In this document: positions 1 through 7,917 of the stretch, piece by piece
How the letters are laid out: the number at the start of each line of letters is the position of its first letter
Numbering within the stretch: position 1 is the first letter of the stretch
Assembly (NCBI GenBank): GCA_019246375.1
Contig: JAFAQO010000265.1
Coordinates: forward strand, 1-19,852
Source of the DNA: Mycobacterium sp.
Lineage (GTDB): Bacteria; Actinomycetota; Actinomycetes; Mycobacteriales; Mycobacteriaceae
Direction: 5' to 3'
DNA length: 19,852 nucleotides
Notes under the pieces: generated by a model
Seen by the model: the letters and a program-made list of their open reading frames with translations, nothing else
Database searches by the model: none
What the model was told of the DNA's origin: nothing
Made by a program: the position numbers and the translations under genes

Positions 1-369
1 ATGATCGTCAACGTATCGAGCATGGGCGGCCGCCTGGGGATAATCCACGAAGCCGCATACTGCGCCAGCAAGTTCGCGCTGTGCGGCTGGAGCGAGTCAA
101 TGGCCGTCGACCTGGCCGGCACCGGCGTATCGGTGAAGCTGATCGAGCCGGGACCCGTCGACACCGAGATCTGGAACCAGCCCGATAACGAGCCGCCCCT
201 GTACGACGGCCCCAAGGTCCCTGCGGACGATGTCGCGCAGGGGATTATCGCTGCGTTGGGCAGCGATAGCTTCGAGCACTACCTGCCCGACTTGAAGGCG
301 GTGGTCGACGGCAAAAATGCCGACCTTGATGCGTACATCGCGGGTGCGGCCGCCATGGCGCGACGATGA
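1..369 (+). CDS. Short-chain dehydrogenase/reductase, C-terminal part (5' end outside window)
   Basis: This is the C-terminal half of a classical NAD(P)-dependent SDR oxidoreductase. The visible 122 residues begin in the strand leading to the catalytic Ser (VNVSS, residues 3-7), followed by the YxxxK signature (Tyr20, Lys24) and the PGPVDTEIW segment near residue 50. The Rossmann TGxxxGxG half is missing because the window starts inside the gene; the ATG at base 1 is an internal Met, not a start. The stop TGA overlaps the ATG of the downstream zinc dehydrogenase (ATGA), so the two are translationally coupled and probably serve one pathway. The substrate cannot be told from this fragment. Family assignment is secure. 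Confidence 0.9.
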   Translation: MIVNVSSMGGRLGIIHEAAYCASKFALCGWSESMAVDLAGTGVSVKLIEPGPVDTEIWNQPDNEPPLYDGPKVPADDVAQGIIAALGSDSFEHYLPDLKAVVDGKNADLDAYIAGAAAMARR

Positions 370-1598
370 GGGCGCTGGTTTTCGGCGTGCCGCCGGAGCC
401 GTTCGAGGTACCCGACGACGCCACGGCGCTGGCCCGGAATCTGGCACACACGCCGACGGCGCTGCGGCAGTTGCCCGATCCCCAACTGCTGCACGACGAT
501 TGGGTGATCACCAGGCCGCGGCTTACCGGTATCTGCGGTTCAGACTCTAAACAGATTCTGCTCGACTTCGGCGAGGGCGACACCGACAACGCGATGTCAG
601 CTTTTTGCTCGTTTCCACAAGTGATGGGGCATGAAGTGGTTGCCGATGTCGTGGCGGTGGGACCAAAGGCGCGCGGGCTCGAGGTTGGGCAGCGGGTCGT
701 GCTCAACCCGTGGCTGTCGTGCGGGCCGCGTGGCATCGAGCCGCCCTGCCCGGCGTGCGAAAGCGGCGACTACAGCCTGTGCTGGAGCTTCGCCGACGGC
801 GATATCAAGCCGGGCATCCACACCGGGGTATCGGCGGACGTGACCGGCGGCTACGCCGAGCTGATGGCCGCCCACCACAGCATGCTGTTTGCCGTTCCAG
901 AATCGGTGCCCGACGAGCTGGCGGTGTTCGCCGACCCGTTCTCGGTGTCATTGCACGCGGTAACCCGCCACCCGCCGCCGCGATCGGGCCGGGTCCTGGT
1001 GTACGGGGCCGGCTCGCTCGGATTGTGCGCTGTCGCGATATTGAGGGCCGTCCACCCGGACGTGGCGGTGGCCGTGGTGGCGCGTTTCGATGCCCAGGCC
1101 GAGCTGGCCCGCCGGTTCGGAGCCGCCATAGTGCTGGCACACGAACCGCGGCTGGCCGTCATCGAAGAGCTGGTCGCCTGGGGCGGTGGTCGGCTGTGGC
1201 AGCCACTGCAGGGCCTGCCGATGGCCCACCCTGCACCGATCGACGTCGTTTACGACACCGTCGGAAAGCCGGAAACGTTCGAAGTCGGGGTCCGGGTTTT
1301 GGCTTCCCGCGGCACGCTGGTGAAGGCGGGCGTCCACGCGCCGGGCCGGTGGGAGTGGAGTCCGTTGTATTTCAAGGAGATCAGCTGGGTGGGGTCCAAC
1401 GCTTTCGGCGTGGAGCAGGTTGATGGCGAACGCAAGCACGCGATCGCGCACTACCTTGACATGGCAGCCTATGGCCGAATTGATCTGCGGCCCATGCTGA
1501 CGCATACCTTCGGGCTGGAGCAGTGGCGCGACGCGTTGCTCGCGATCGCGAACCAGGGTCAAAGCGGCGCGGTCAAGGTGGCTTTCGATCAGCGCTAG
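366..1598 (+). CDS. Zinc-dependent alcohol dehydrogenase (MDR superfamily)
   Basis: This is a 410-residue medium-chain dehydrogenase expected to oxidise an alcohol or sugar alcohol with NAD(P). Catalytic zinc ligands are visible as Cys57 in GICGSD and His89-Glu90 in GHE. The structural zinc lobe is represented by Cys119, Cys128, Cys131 and Cys139, and the nucleotide-binding turn is GAGSLGL at about 214-220. It is longer than the usual 340-380 residues because of an N-terminal extension and an insertion between the first two lobe cysteines. Its ATG overlaps the SDR stop by 4 bp, and an FAD monooxygenase follows, suggesting a three-step oxidative pathway. The substrate is not identifiable. The layout is closer to threonine/sorbitol dehydrogenase-like members than to classical ADH. 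Confidence 0.9.
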   Translation: MRALVFGVPPEPFEVPDDATALARNLAHTPTALRQLPDPQLLHDDWVITRPRLTGICGSDSKQILLDFGEGDTDNAMSAFCSFPQVMGHEVVADVVAVGPKARGLEVGQRVVLNPWLSCGPRGIEPPCPACESGDYSLCWSFADGDIKPGIHTGVSADVTGGYAELMAAHHSMLFAVPESVPDELAVFADPFSVSLHAVTRHPPPRSGRVLVYGAGSLGLCAVAILRAVHPDVAVAVVARFDAQAELARRFGAAIVLAHEPRLAVIEELVAWGGGRLWQPLQGLPMAHPAPIDVVYDTVGKPETFEVGVRVLASRGTLVKAGVHAPGRWEWSPLYFKEISWVGSNAFGVEQVDGERKHAIAHYLDMAAYGRIDLRPMLTHTFGLEQWRDALLAIANQGQSGAVKVAFDQR

Positions 1599-1635
1599 GC
1601 GCGTGTTGTCGGTTGACCGTTATGCTTGCGCGTTG

Positions 1636-2868
1636 ATGAGCGAGACGACCACCTGTGCGATCGTCGGCGGCGGCCCGGCCGGTGTGGTGCTCGGGCTGCT
1701 GTTGGCTAGGGCCGGTGTGGAAGTCACCCTGCTGGAGAAGCACGGCGACTTTCTGCGCGACTTTCGCGGTGACACGGTTCACCCGACCACGCTGCGGCTA
1801 CTTGACGAGCTGGGCCTGTGGGAGCGCTTCGCGGCTTTGCCCTACAGCGAGATCCGCGATGCGACCCTTGAATCGAATGGGCGTCGGGTGACCTATATCG
1901 ACTTCGGACGCCTGCGGCAACCGCACCCGTTTATCGCGATGGTGCCGCAATGGGATCTGCTGAACCTGCTCGCCGAGGCCGCCGAAACCGAGCCCAACTT
2001 CACTCTGCGGATGCGCACCGAAGTCACCGGGCTGCTGCGGGAAGCCGGCAGGGTTACCGGCGTGTCCTACCACGGACCCGGGGGAGCCGGTGAACTGCAT
2101 GCCGAATTGACCGCGGCCTGCGACGGTCGTCGGTCCATCGTCCGGCACGAGACCGGCCTGAAGGGACGCGAGTACCCAGTGAACTTCGACGTGTGGTGGT
2201 TCAGGCTGCCCCACGACGGCGCCGCGCAATTTTCCGTCTTGCCTCGCATCGGCCCGGCCAAGGCCCTCGTCGTGATCCCACGGCAAGGATATTTCCAGAT
2301 CGCTTACATCGGGCCCAAGGGCACCGACGCCCAGCTGCGCACACGAGGTATCGAAGCCTTTCGCCGTGACGTCGCCGAACTAGTGCCCGAAGCGGCCGAA
2401 TCGGTGGACGCGCTGAAATCCATGGACGACGTCAAGCACCTTGACGTGCGGGTCGATCGGCTGCGTCGCTGGCACACCGAGGGGCTGCTGTTCCTGGGCG
2501 ACGCCGCGCACGCAATGTCTCCACTGGGAGGCGTCGGCATCAATCTTGCGGTTCAAGATGCCGTCGCGGCCGCGACCTTGCTTGCCGAACCCCTGCGGCA
2601 GCACCGCGTTACCGGTCGAGACCTTGCCGCTGTCCGTCGACGCCGCGCGTTGCCCACCGCGGTGACCCAGGCACTGCAGCGGGTGTTGCACCGTCAGCTG
2701 CTCGGCCCGATTCTTCGCGGCGAGGACCCGACCCAATCGGCGGCCCTCCTCGAAGTGGTCCGCCGGTTGCCGTCGCTTTCGGTCGTGCCCGCCTACCTCA
2801 TGGGCGTCGGGATCCGGCCCGAGCACGCTCCCGCATTCGCCCGCCGCGGTTTCGCAGGGAGCGGGTAG
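1636..2868 (+). CDS. FAD-dependent aromatic-type monooxygenase (PHBH/UbiH fold)
   Basis: This is a 410-residue flavoprotein hydroxylase of the p-hydroxybenzoate hydroxylase fold. The FAD-binding GGGPAG motif is at 11-16, the acidic end of the second strand at LLEK, the DG motif at 161-170 (ACDGRRSIVR), and the GD motif with its AHAMSPLGGVG continuation at about 288-301. Members insert one oxygen atom into aromatic or polyketide-like substrates using NAD(P)H. I chose ATG 1636 because it puts the dinucleotide fold about 8 residues from the N-terminus, as is usual. An in-frame GTG at 1603 would add 11 residues and lie only 4 bp after the ADH stop. It is probably co-transcribed with the two dehydrogenases upstream. 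The substrate is unknown. Confidence 0.88.
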   Translation: MSETTTCAIVGGGPAGVVLGLLLARAGVEVTLLEKHGDFLRDFRGDTVHPTTLRLLDELGLWERFAALPYSEIRDATLESNGRRVTYIDFGRLRQPHPFIAMVPQWDLLNLLAEAAETEPNFTLRMRTEVTGLLREAGRVTGVSYHGPGGAGELHAELTAACDGRRSIVRHETGLKGREYPVNFDVWWFRLPHDGAAQFSVLPRIGPAKALVVIPRQGYFQIAYIGPKGTDAQLRTRGIEAFRRDVAELVPEAAESVDALKSMDDVKHLDVRVDRLRRWHTEGLLFLGDAAHAMSPLGGVGINLAVQDAVAAATLLAEPLRQHRVTGRDLAAVRRRRALPTAVTQALQRVLHRQLLGPILRGEDPTQSAALLEVVRRLPSLSVVPAYLMGVGIRPEHAPAFARRGFAGSG

Positions 2869-3053
2869 AAGCCAAACCGCAAGCACTCCGATGGGCTTGG
2901 AGTCGGCTGAAACGCGAATCACACATGCAAATTGCGCACTCCTTGGATTGTGATATCGCACGCGACGTCACTTCTGAGATGACGAGCATGGTCGGAAAAA
3001 GCCGACGAGGCTTCCCAATCCGGCGCACCACATTCGCCGTTGAGTTGCTGGCG
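2869..3053. other. Convergent intergenic spacer with small hairpins
   Basis: This is a 185-bp gap between the convergent monooxygenase and fucA genes. I see no credible gene in it. Two short dyads are present: ACTCC at 2885-2889 with GGAGT at 2899-2903, and GTCGG at 2991-2995 with CCGAC at 3002-3006 around an A-rich loop. Neither is followed by a T tract. They could act as weak terminators for the facing transcripts, but 5-bp stems are expected by chance in GC-rich DNA. Confidence 0.35.
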
Positions 3054-3710
3054 CTACATCGGGTTAGCACGCAGGTAGCTGTAGATACCGGCGAAGCCGG
3101 CGTTGATGTCGTCGGGAATGGGAATTGGTCCGCCAAGAGCCCTTGCGCCCCAGACGATCTGGGCGGTGCGCTCAACGAGGGCGGTGACGTGCAAGACCCG
3201 GTCGGGTCGGGGGCCCACCGCCACCAGGCCGTGGTTGGCGATCAGCGCCGCCGCCCGGCCCTCCAACGCTTTCACTGCGTTGTAGCCGACCTCGGGCGTA
3301 CCGGATGCGGCATAGTCCGCGCAGCGGATGTCCCCGCCGCAGAACACCGCGAATTCGTCAATACAGGCCGGGATCGATTGATGGGCAATCGCGAACATCG
3401 TGGCCCACACCGGATGACTGTGGATGACGCTGCCGATGTCGTCGAATGCCTTGTAACAGGCCAGGTGCAACTTCATCTCGGTTGATGGCGACCGGCCTTC
3501 GGCGGCCTTGAGCACACCGCCGTCCGGATCGACCAACACCAGGTCGTCGAGCGTCATGTCCCGGTAGTCGACCGACGACGGCGTGATGACGAGGTTGCCG
3601 TCTTGGCACCGGGCCGAAATGTTGCCCGCCGTTCCCTCGACCAGACCGCGTCGCAGCATGTCCTTGGCCGCTGCCAGCACTGCGGCTTGCGCATTGTCAA
3701 CGAATCTCAT
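3054..3710 (-). CDS. fucA: Class II (zinc) sugar-phosphate aldolase, FucA-like
   Basis: This is a 218-residue class II aldolase/adducin-family protein, annotated in mycobacteria as L-fuculose-phosphate aldolase, which would split a 1-phosphoketose into dihydroxyacetone phosphate and an aldehyde. The phosphate-binding segment GTAGNIS (27-33), TPSSVDY (43-49), the catalytic Glu78 in STEMKLH, the zinc ligands His97 and His99 in HSHP, and a third His at 160 (ANHG) are all visible. Length fits the family. It is the second gene of a minus-strand pair; its ATG overlaps the serA2 stop by 4 bp, so the two are co-translated. The substrate is not fixed by sequence: L-fuculose-1-phosphate, a pentulose-1-phosphate or a deoxypentulose-1-phosphate are all possible, and some relatives are decarboxylating or epimerising enzymes. 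Confidence 0.88.
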   Translation of the reverse strand: MRFVDNAQAAVLAAAKDMLRRGLVEGTAGNISARCQDGNLVITPSSVDYRDMTLDDLVLVDPDGGVLKAAEGRSPSTEMKLHLACYKAFDDIGSVIHSHPVWATMFAIAHQSIPACIDEFAVFCGGDIRCADYAASGTPEVGYNAVKALEGRAAALIANHGLVAVGPRPDRVLHVTALVERTAQIVWGARALGGPIPIPDDINAGFAGIYSYLRANPM

Positions 3711-4687
3711 GAGGCCAGCACCTCCGGGTTGACGATATGGGTTGGTCTACAGCCGGACATCAGCGCCTCTAGGTCGTCGGCAACCATCTGCGCCTGTCGC
3801 GCTTCAGTGTTCCACGTCGCACCGCCGATGTGCGGTGTAAGCACCACGTTCGGCATGGCCGCCAGCGGGTGATCGGGGGCGAGCCACTCACCGACGAAAT
3901 GGTCGAGGCCGGCGGCGGCCACCTTACCGCGGTGCAACGCGTCAACTAGCGCATCGGTGTCGTGCAGCTGTGCTCGTGCGGTGTTCAGAAAGACGACTCC
4001 GTCGCGCATGGCCGCGAACTGCTTGGCACCGATCAGCCCGACGGTGTCGTCGGTGACCGGAGCATGCAGCGAAACGATGTCGGCTTGCCCAAGCAGCTCG
4101 TCAAGGCTGTGCCGCGCTTCGTCGTTGTACGGGTCGCAGGCGATGACCCGCAGCCCCAGACCGGCCAACCGCCATTTCACCGCCCGACCAACCGCACCGA
4201 GGCCGACCACGCCGGCCGTTCGCCCAGCGATTTCCCATGCCCGGAACCGCTGATAGGGAATGGTGCCGTCGCGAAAGATGTTGCCGCCGCGCACATCCGC
4301 GTCGGCTGTCAACAGATGACGGGTCGCGGCAAGCAGCAGTGCCACCGTCATCTCAGCGACCGCGTCGGCGTTGCGGGCCGGGGTGTACAGCACCGGAATC
4401 CCGGCCTCGGTGGCACCGTCGACGTCGACGTTGTTGGGATCAGCCCGAGTGGAGGCGACGGCTCGCAGCCCGAGCTCGAACACCGGACCAGCAACCGAAT
4501 CACTCTCCACCACAACGACATCAGCGCCTTCCGCGCTGATCCGGTCGGCCAGTTGGTCGGCCGTGTAGATCCGCAGCGGTGTTTGATCGATCCACGGGTC
4601 GTAGACCACCTCTGTCAGCCGCCGAAGTTTCTCGAACCCTGCGCCACGCAACGGAGCCGTCACCAAAGCACGCGTCACGATTGCCAA
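3707..4687 (-). CDS. serA2: D-2-hydroxyacid dehydrogenase, SerA2-like
   Basis: This is a 326-residue NAD-dependent D-isomer-specific 2-hydroxyacid dehydrogenase. It has the NAD-binding GLGAVG (162-167), catalytic Arg238 in NTARAQ, Glu267 in VGEW and His286 in TPHIGG. It lacks the C-terminal ACT-type regulatory region of a true biosynthetic phosphoglycerate dehydrogenase, so a catabolic hydroxyacid or reductase role beside the aldolase is more likely than serine synthesis. The longest reading uses TTG at 4685-4687, and upstream in frame there is a stop; GTG at 4676-4678, three codons in, is an equally plausible start. It is divergent from xylB across about 20-30 bp and overlaps fucA by 4 bp. 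The family is sure, the substrate unknown. Confidence 0.87.
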   Translation of the reverse strand: MAIVTRALVTAPLRGAGFEKLRRLTEVVYDPWIDQTPLRIYTADQLADRISAEGADVVVVESDSVAGPVFELGLRAVASTRADPNNVDVDGATEAGIPVLYTPARNADAVAEMTVALLLAATRHLLTADADVRGGNIFRDGTIPYQRFRAWEIAGRTAGVVGLGAVGRAVKWRLAGLGLRVIACDPYNDEARHSLDELLGQADIVSLHAPVTDDTVGLIGAKQFAAMRDGVVFLNTARAQLHDTDALVDALHRGKVAAAGLDHFVGEWLAPDHPLAAMPNVVLTPHIGGATWNTEARQAQMVADDLEALMSGCRPTHIVNPEVLAS

Positions 4688-4715
4688 TGCTGGCGTACGG
4701 TGACGCCCGTGTCAC
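4672..4715. promoter_or_regulatory. Nested inverted repeats in the serA2/xylB divergent start region
   Basis: The space between the divergent starts holds nested, nearly concentric dyads. GCGTCAC at 4672-4678 pairs with GTGACGC at 4700-4706, and inside it GCCA at 4683-4686 pairs with TGGC at 4691-4694. A further inverted pair shares the right arm: GTGAC at 4700-4704 with GTCAC at 4711-4715. The half-site GTCAC/GTGAC thus occurs three times in 42 bp. This is what an operator shared by both transcripts could look like, although part of it is coding (the serA2 N-terminus and the first xylB codons). No regulator gene lies next to it in this window. Confidence 0.4.
4696..4701 (+). promoter_or_regulatory. 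Candidate -10 box for leaderless xylB mRNA
   Basis: TACGGT matches the mycobacterial TANNNT -10 pattern and ends 7 bases before the GTG at 4709. That is the spacing expected if transcription starts at the first base of the start codon. I see no Shine-Dalgarno sequence before GTG 4709, which agrees with a leaderless transcript. No good -35 box is visible at the usual distance. Confidence 0.45.
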
Positions 4716-6058
4716 GCAAAGAGGTCACAATCGGCGTCGACATCGGCACCACCGCCGTCAAAGCCGTCGCCGCCGACGAAGACGGTCGGGTGGTAGCCAG
4801 GGCCCGCCTTCCGCATCAGCTGCGGGTACCGGCACCGGACCGGCTCGAGCACGATGCCGACGAGGCGTGGCGGCGAGGCCCGCTGGCCGCCTTGGACCAG
4901 TTGGCCCGAACCGATGCTTCGGCGGCGGCGGTTTCGGCGATGGTGCCGTCGTTGACCGCTGTGGATGCCGGCGGCCGGCCGATGACGCCGGGCCTGCTGT
5001 ACGGCGACAGCCGCGGCCGCGTTCCCGCAGCGCTCGATGATGCGTTGCCTCCGATCGGCGAAGCGGCCGAATTCATGCGTTGGACCGCTGGAGAGGCGCC
5101 CACCGCGACCGGGTACTGGCCGGCACCGGCGGTGGCCAACTACGCCCTGGCTGGTGCTGCGGTGGTCGATTTCGGCACCGCGTACACGAGCCTCCCCCTG
5201 TTCGACGGCACCGGCTGGGACCCAGCCGCATGCGCTGATTGCGGCGTGACAGTCGACCGTATGCCCCGGATAGCGGCGACCGGCGCGGTCCTCGGGCAAG
5301 TGCGCGGAACTGACGCCGTATTAGCGGTCGGTGCGATCGACGCTATGTGCGAGCAGATCGTGGCCGGCGCCGGCCGCGACGGCGATGTACTCGTGCTCTG
5401 CGGAACGACCCTGATCGTGTGGGCGACCATCCCGGAGTTCCGACAAGTACGCGGCCTGTGGACGATTCCCCACACGGCCGCCGGGAAGAGCCAGCTCGGC
5501 GGGGCCAGCAATGCCGGCGGCCTGTTCCTCGGCTGGGTCGATCGCCTGGTGGGTCCCGGTGATCCGGCAGCAGTCGACCCGCGACGGGTGCCGGTGTGGT
5601 CGCCGTATTTGCGCGGTGAACGCACGCCGTTTCACGACCCCGATCGCCGCGGTGTGCTCGACGGATTGGATCTCACGCACGACGCCGCGTCAGTGCGACG
5701 GGCTGCCTACGAGGCGTCGGGGTTCGTCGTGCGCCAGCTGATCGAGCTGACCGGGTCACCGGTGTCGCGCGTGGTGGCGGCCGGCGGCGGCACGCGGGTG
5801 CTGCCGTGGATGCAGGCTATCGCCGACGCCACCGCCCGGCCGGTGGAGCTGTCCGGGGTGGCCGAAGGCGCGGCGCTGGGGGCGGCTTTCGTCGCACGCA
5901 TGGCAGTCGGCCTCGAATCGTCGATAACGGACGCTGCGCGGTGGGCCGCAATCGATCGAATCGTCGAGCCCGATCCCGCCTGGACGGGCGCAATCGAGGA
6001 CCGTTACCACCGGTTCCTGGAGCTAAGCGAACGGCCATCCAGGCCTGTGACGTCATAG
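4709..6058 (+). CDS. xylB: FGGY-family carbohydrate kinase, XylB-like
   Basis: This is a 449-residue sugar kinase of the FGGY family, annotated in mycobacteria as D-xylulose kinase, which transfers the ATP gamma-phosphate to a ketose. Visible are the N-terminal phosphate-binding DIGTTAVKA (from Asp11), the YGDSRGR segment near 98-104, the catalytic Asp211 in AIDAMCEQI, the PYLRGERTPFHD signature-like stretch at about 299-310, and the C-terminal ATP-binding AAGGGTR. The reading frame is open far upstream, but that is the antisense of serA2. GTG 4709 gives the MSRKEVTIGVDIGTT start typical of the family, and GTG 4700 is a weaker alternative. At 449 residues it is short for the family. Its 3' end faces the methyltransferases with a 7-bp gap. 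Together with the FucA-like aldolase, a kinase-aldolase route is plausible. Confidence 0.88.
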   Translation: MSRKEVTIGVDIGTTAVKAVAADEDGRVVARARLPHQLRVPAPDRLEHDADEAWRRGPLAALDQLARTDASAAAVSAMVPSLTAVDAGGRPMTPGLLYGDSRGRVPAALDDALPPIGEAAEFMRWTAGEAPTATGYWPAPAVANYALAGAAVVDFGTAYTSLPLFDGTGWDPAACADCGVTVDRMPRIAATGAVLGQVRGTDAVLAVGAIDAMCEQIVAGAGRDGDVLVLCGTTLIVWATIPEFRQVRGLWTIPHTAAGKSQLGGASNAGGLFLGWVDRLVGPGDPAAVDPRRVPVWSPYLRGERTPFHDPDRRGVLDGLDLTHDAASVRRAAYEASGFVVRQLIELTGSPVSRVVAAGGGTRVLPWMQAIADATARPVELSGVAEGAALGAAFVARMAVGLESSITDAARWAAIDRIVEPDPAWTGAIEDRYHRFLELSERPSRPVTS

Positions 6059-6065
6059 CCGCGCT

Positions 6066-6983
6066 TCAGAGCTCCGCGAAGACGTATTTGATGTCCCCGA
6101 ATGCGGCCATCGCGGCGTCATCGGGAAATTCGAAGCCGTAGCGGGCGTAAAGCTCTCGTGTGGTTTGTGCGGTCGTCCGCCAGCCCTGGCCAGTCAGGTA
6201 CTCCACGACGTCGTTGCGCTCGCCGCGGTAGATCAGCTCGGCCCAGTCCACGTCCAATCCCATGCGCCGCCAGCGCTCGGAAACGGCTTGGGCCCGGTTT
6301 TCGATCAAGGCGCCCATGTCCGGCACATAGCCGGCGGCAACCCTGCTGCCGGGTACGCTGAGCGCGGTGATGTTGTCGAACAACCGGTCCTGGGCCTCCG
6401 GAGGTAAATAGGACAACAGTCCCTCCGCGCTCCATGCCGTTGGCCGCGTTGGTTCAAAGCCGTTGTTCTGCAACGCGGTTGGCCAGTCATGACGAAGGTC
6501 GACGCCCACCGCACGTCGTTCCGCAGTCGGGCGCGCGCCCAGGCCGTCAAGTGTCCGGGTTTTGAATTCGACGACCTGAGGTTGGTCGACCTCGTAGACC
6601 ACGGTGCCGGCCGGCCAGCGCAGTCGATAGGCCCGCGTGTCCAGGCCGGTGGCCAGGATGACCGCTTGCCGTATGCCCGCATCGGTCGCGCCGGTGAAGA
6701 AGTCGTCGAAGTATCTGGTGCGGACTGCCATGCCCTCGGCCATCCGCTGCGGAGTGAAGAACGGATCGTCATCGGCGGCCTTGATCTCACCGTTGACCAT
6801 CCTGGTGAAGGCGTCGATGCCGACTGCTTTCACCAGCGGCTCGGCGAAGGGGTCGTCGATCAGCGGGTTGGGACCCTTCGACGCCAGTGCACGCCGGGCC
6901 GCGACCGCGGTAGCAGTGGCACCTACGCTGGACGCCAGATCCCAGCTGTCGCCCTCATACCGCGTTGATTCGGTGCTTGCCAT
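6066..6983 (-). CDS. SAM-dependent methyltransferase, mycobacterial LCM-like family (third of tandem)
   Basis: This is a 305-residue class I methyltransferase of the leucine-carboxyl-methyltransferase-like family (PF04072 type) that is expanded in mycobacteria. It has the N-terminal signature [15 protein letters not shown] (11-25), [11 protein letters not shown] (41-51), the SAM-binding segment [15 protein letters not shown] (107-121), the acidic VYEVDQPQV (129-137), and [16 protein letters not shown] downstream. The ATG at 6981-6983 is preferred over longer readings because AGGAG lies 7 bases upstream and overlaps the stop (TAG) of the preceding methyltransferase gene, a sign of translational coupling. 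It resembles Rv0731c and Rv0725c/0726c of M. tuberculosis from memory. The methyl acceptor is unknown; lipid or polyketide carboxyl or hydroxyl groups are only guesses. Confidence 0.88.
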   Translation of the reverse strand: MASTESTRYEGDSWDLASSVGATATAVAARRALASKGPNPLIDDPFAEPLVKAVGIDAFTRMVNGEIKAADDDPFFTPQRMAEGMAVRTRYFDDFFTGATDAGIRQAVILATGLDTRAYRLRWPAGTVVYEVDQPQVVEFKTRTLDGLGARPTAERRAVGVDLRHDWPTALQNNGFEPTRPTAWSAEGLLSYLPPEAQDRLFDNITALSVPGSRVAAGYVPDMGALIENRAQAVSERWRRMGLDVDWAELIYRGERNDVVEYLTGQGWRTTAQTTRELYARYGFEFPDDAAMAAFGDIKYVFAEL

Positions 6984-6993
6984 CGCCTCACTC

Positions 6994-7914
6994 CTATCTG
7001 CGCGTTGCGATAACCGAGACAATGTTGCGGAACGGGGCCAGCGCGTCGTCGGCGGGAAAGACGCGCCCGTAGTCGCCGAACAACTCTCGTCGCGTCCGGG
7101 TGTTCACCTGCCAGCCTCGATCGCTCAGGTACTCGACGACATTGCTGCGTTCGCCTTCGTAGAACAGCTTCGACAGATCGAGGTCGCAGCCAAGACTGGC
7201 CCACCGATCGTTGAGCGCCTCGCCGCGTTGGGCCATCGTCGGACCGGTTTCCGGATGGTATTCGGTGGCCAGTTGGCTTCCGGGTGCGCTGAGCGCGGTG
7301 ATGTGGTCGAAGAGCCGGTCCTGAGCTTCCGGCGGCAAGTACATCAGCAGGCCTTCGGCGCTCCATGCCGTCGGCTGATCGTCGCGCAAACCGCTGCGGC
7401 GTAGCGCTGCCGGCCAGTCGTCACGTAAATCGATGCTGACGGTCCGCCGTTCCGCGGATGGTGTCGCGCCGAGCGCCGACATGGTGGCCGTCTTGAAGTC
7501 GATCACCTGAGGCTGATCGACTTCATAGACGACGGTGCCGGCCGGCCACGCCAATCGGTACGGCCGGGAGTCGAGGCCGGCGGCCAAGATCACCGCCTGG
7601 TGGATACCCGTTGCGGTGGCGTTGGCGAAGAACTCATCGAAGAACCGGGTGCGCACCGCCAGCGAGTCGGTTTCTTGTTGCAGTTGCGGTTTGGCGCCGT
7701 CGCCGACCCCGTCTTCTGTGGGTGGGCTGATCTTGCCATCGACCACGCGGGTGAAAAAGTCGATACCCACCGCGCGGACCAATCGCGCCGCGAATGGGTC
7801 GTTGATGATCGGATCTTTCTCTTCGGTGGCCAGCGCCCTGGCGGCAGCAACCATCGTCGCCGTCGCACCCACGCTGGAGGCCAGATCCCAGCTATCCCGA
7901 TCAGTGCGCGCCAT
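6994..7914 (-). CDS. SAM-dependent methyltransferase, mycobacterial LCM-like family (second of tandem)
   Basis: This is a 306-residue paralogue of its neighbours. It has [14 protein letters not shown] near residue 7, [17 protein letters not shown], the SAM site [24 protein letters not shown], and [23 protein letters not shown]. It carries a unique acidic, Gln-rich insertion before the [12 protein letters not shown] helix ([16 protein letters not shown]), which the other two copies lack or have in other form. The ATG at 7912-7914 is 3 bp after the stop of the gene upstream, so it belongs to the same operon. Acceptor substrate is unknown. The family call is firm because all three copies align along their whole length. 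Confidence 0.88.
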   Translation of the reverse strand: MARTDRDSWDLASSVGATATMVAAARALATEEKDPIINDPFAARLVRAVGIDFFTRVVDGKISPPTEDGVGDGAKPQLQQETDSLAVRTRFFDEFFANATATGIHQAVILAAGLDSRPYRLAWPAGTVVYEVDQPQVIDFKTATMSALGATPSAERRTVSIDLRDDWPAALRRSGLRDDQPTAWSAEGLLMYLPPEAQDRLFDHITALSAPGSQLATEYHPETGPTMAQRGEALNDRWASLGCDLDLSKLFYEGERSNVVEYLSDRGWQVNTRTRRELFGDYGRVFPADDALAPFRNIVSVIATRR

Positions 7915-7917
7915 GAC

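Noticed and set aside
2869..3053. Small gene or RNA in the convergent gap
   Set aside because: No ORF with a start signal and no strong structure was seen; the hairpins have 5-bp stems and no T tract.
3962..4708. Long in-frame extension upstream of xylB, giving a 698-residue ORF
   Set aside because: It is antisense to serA2, has no family features, and the kinase fold starts cleanly at GTG 4709.
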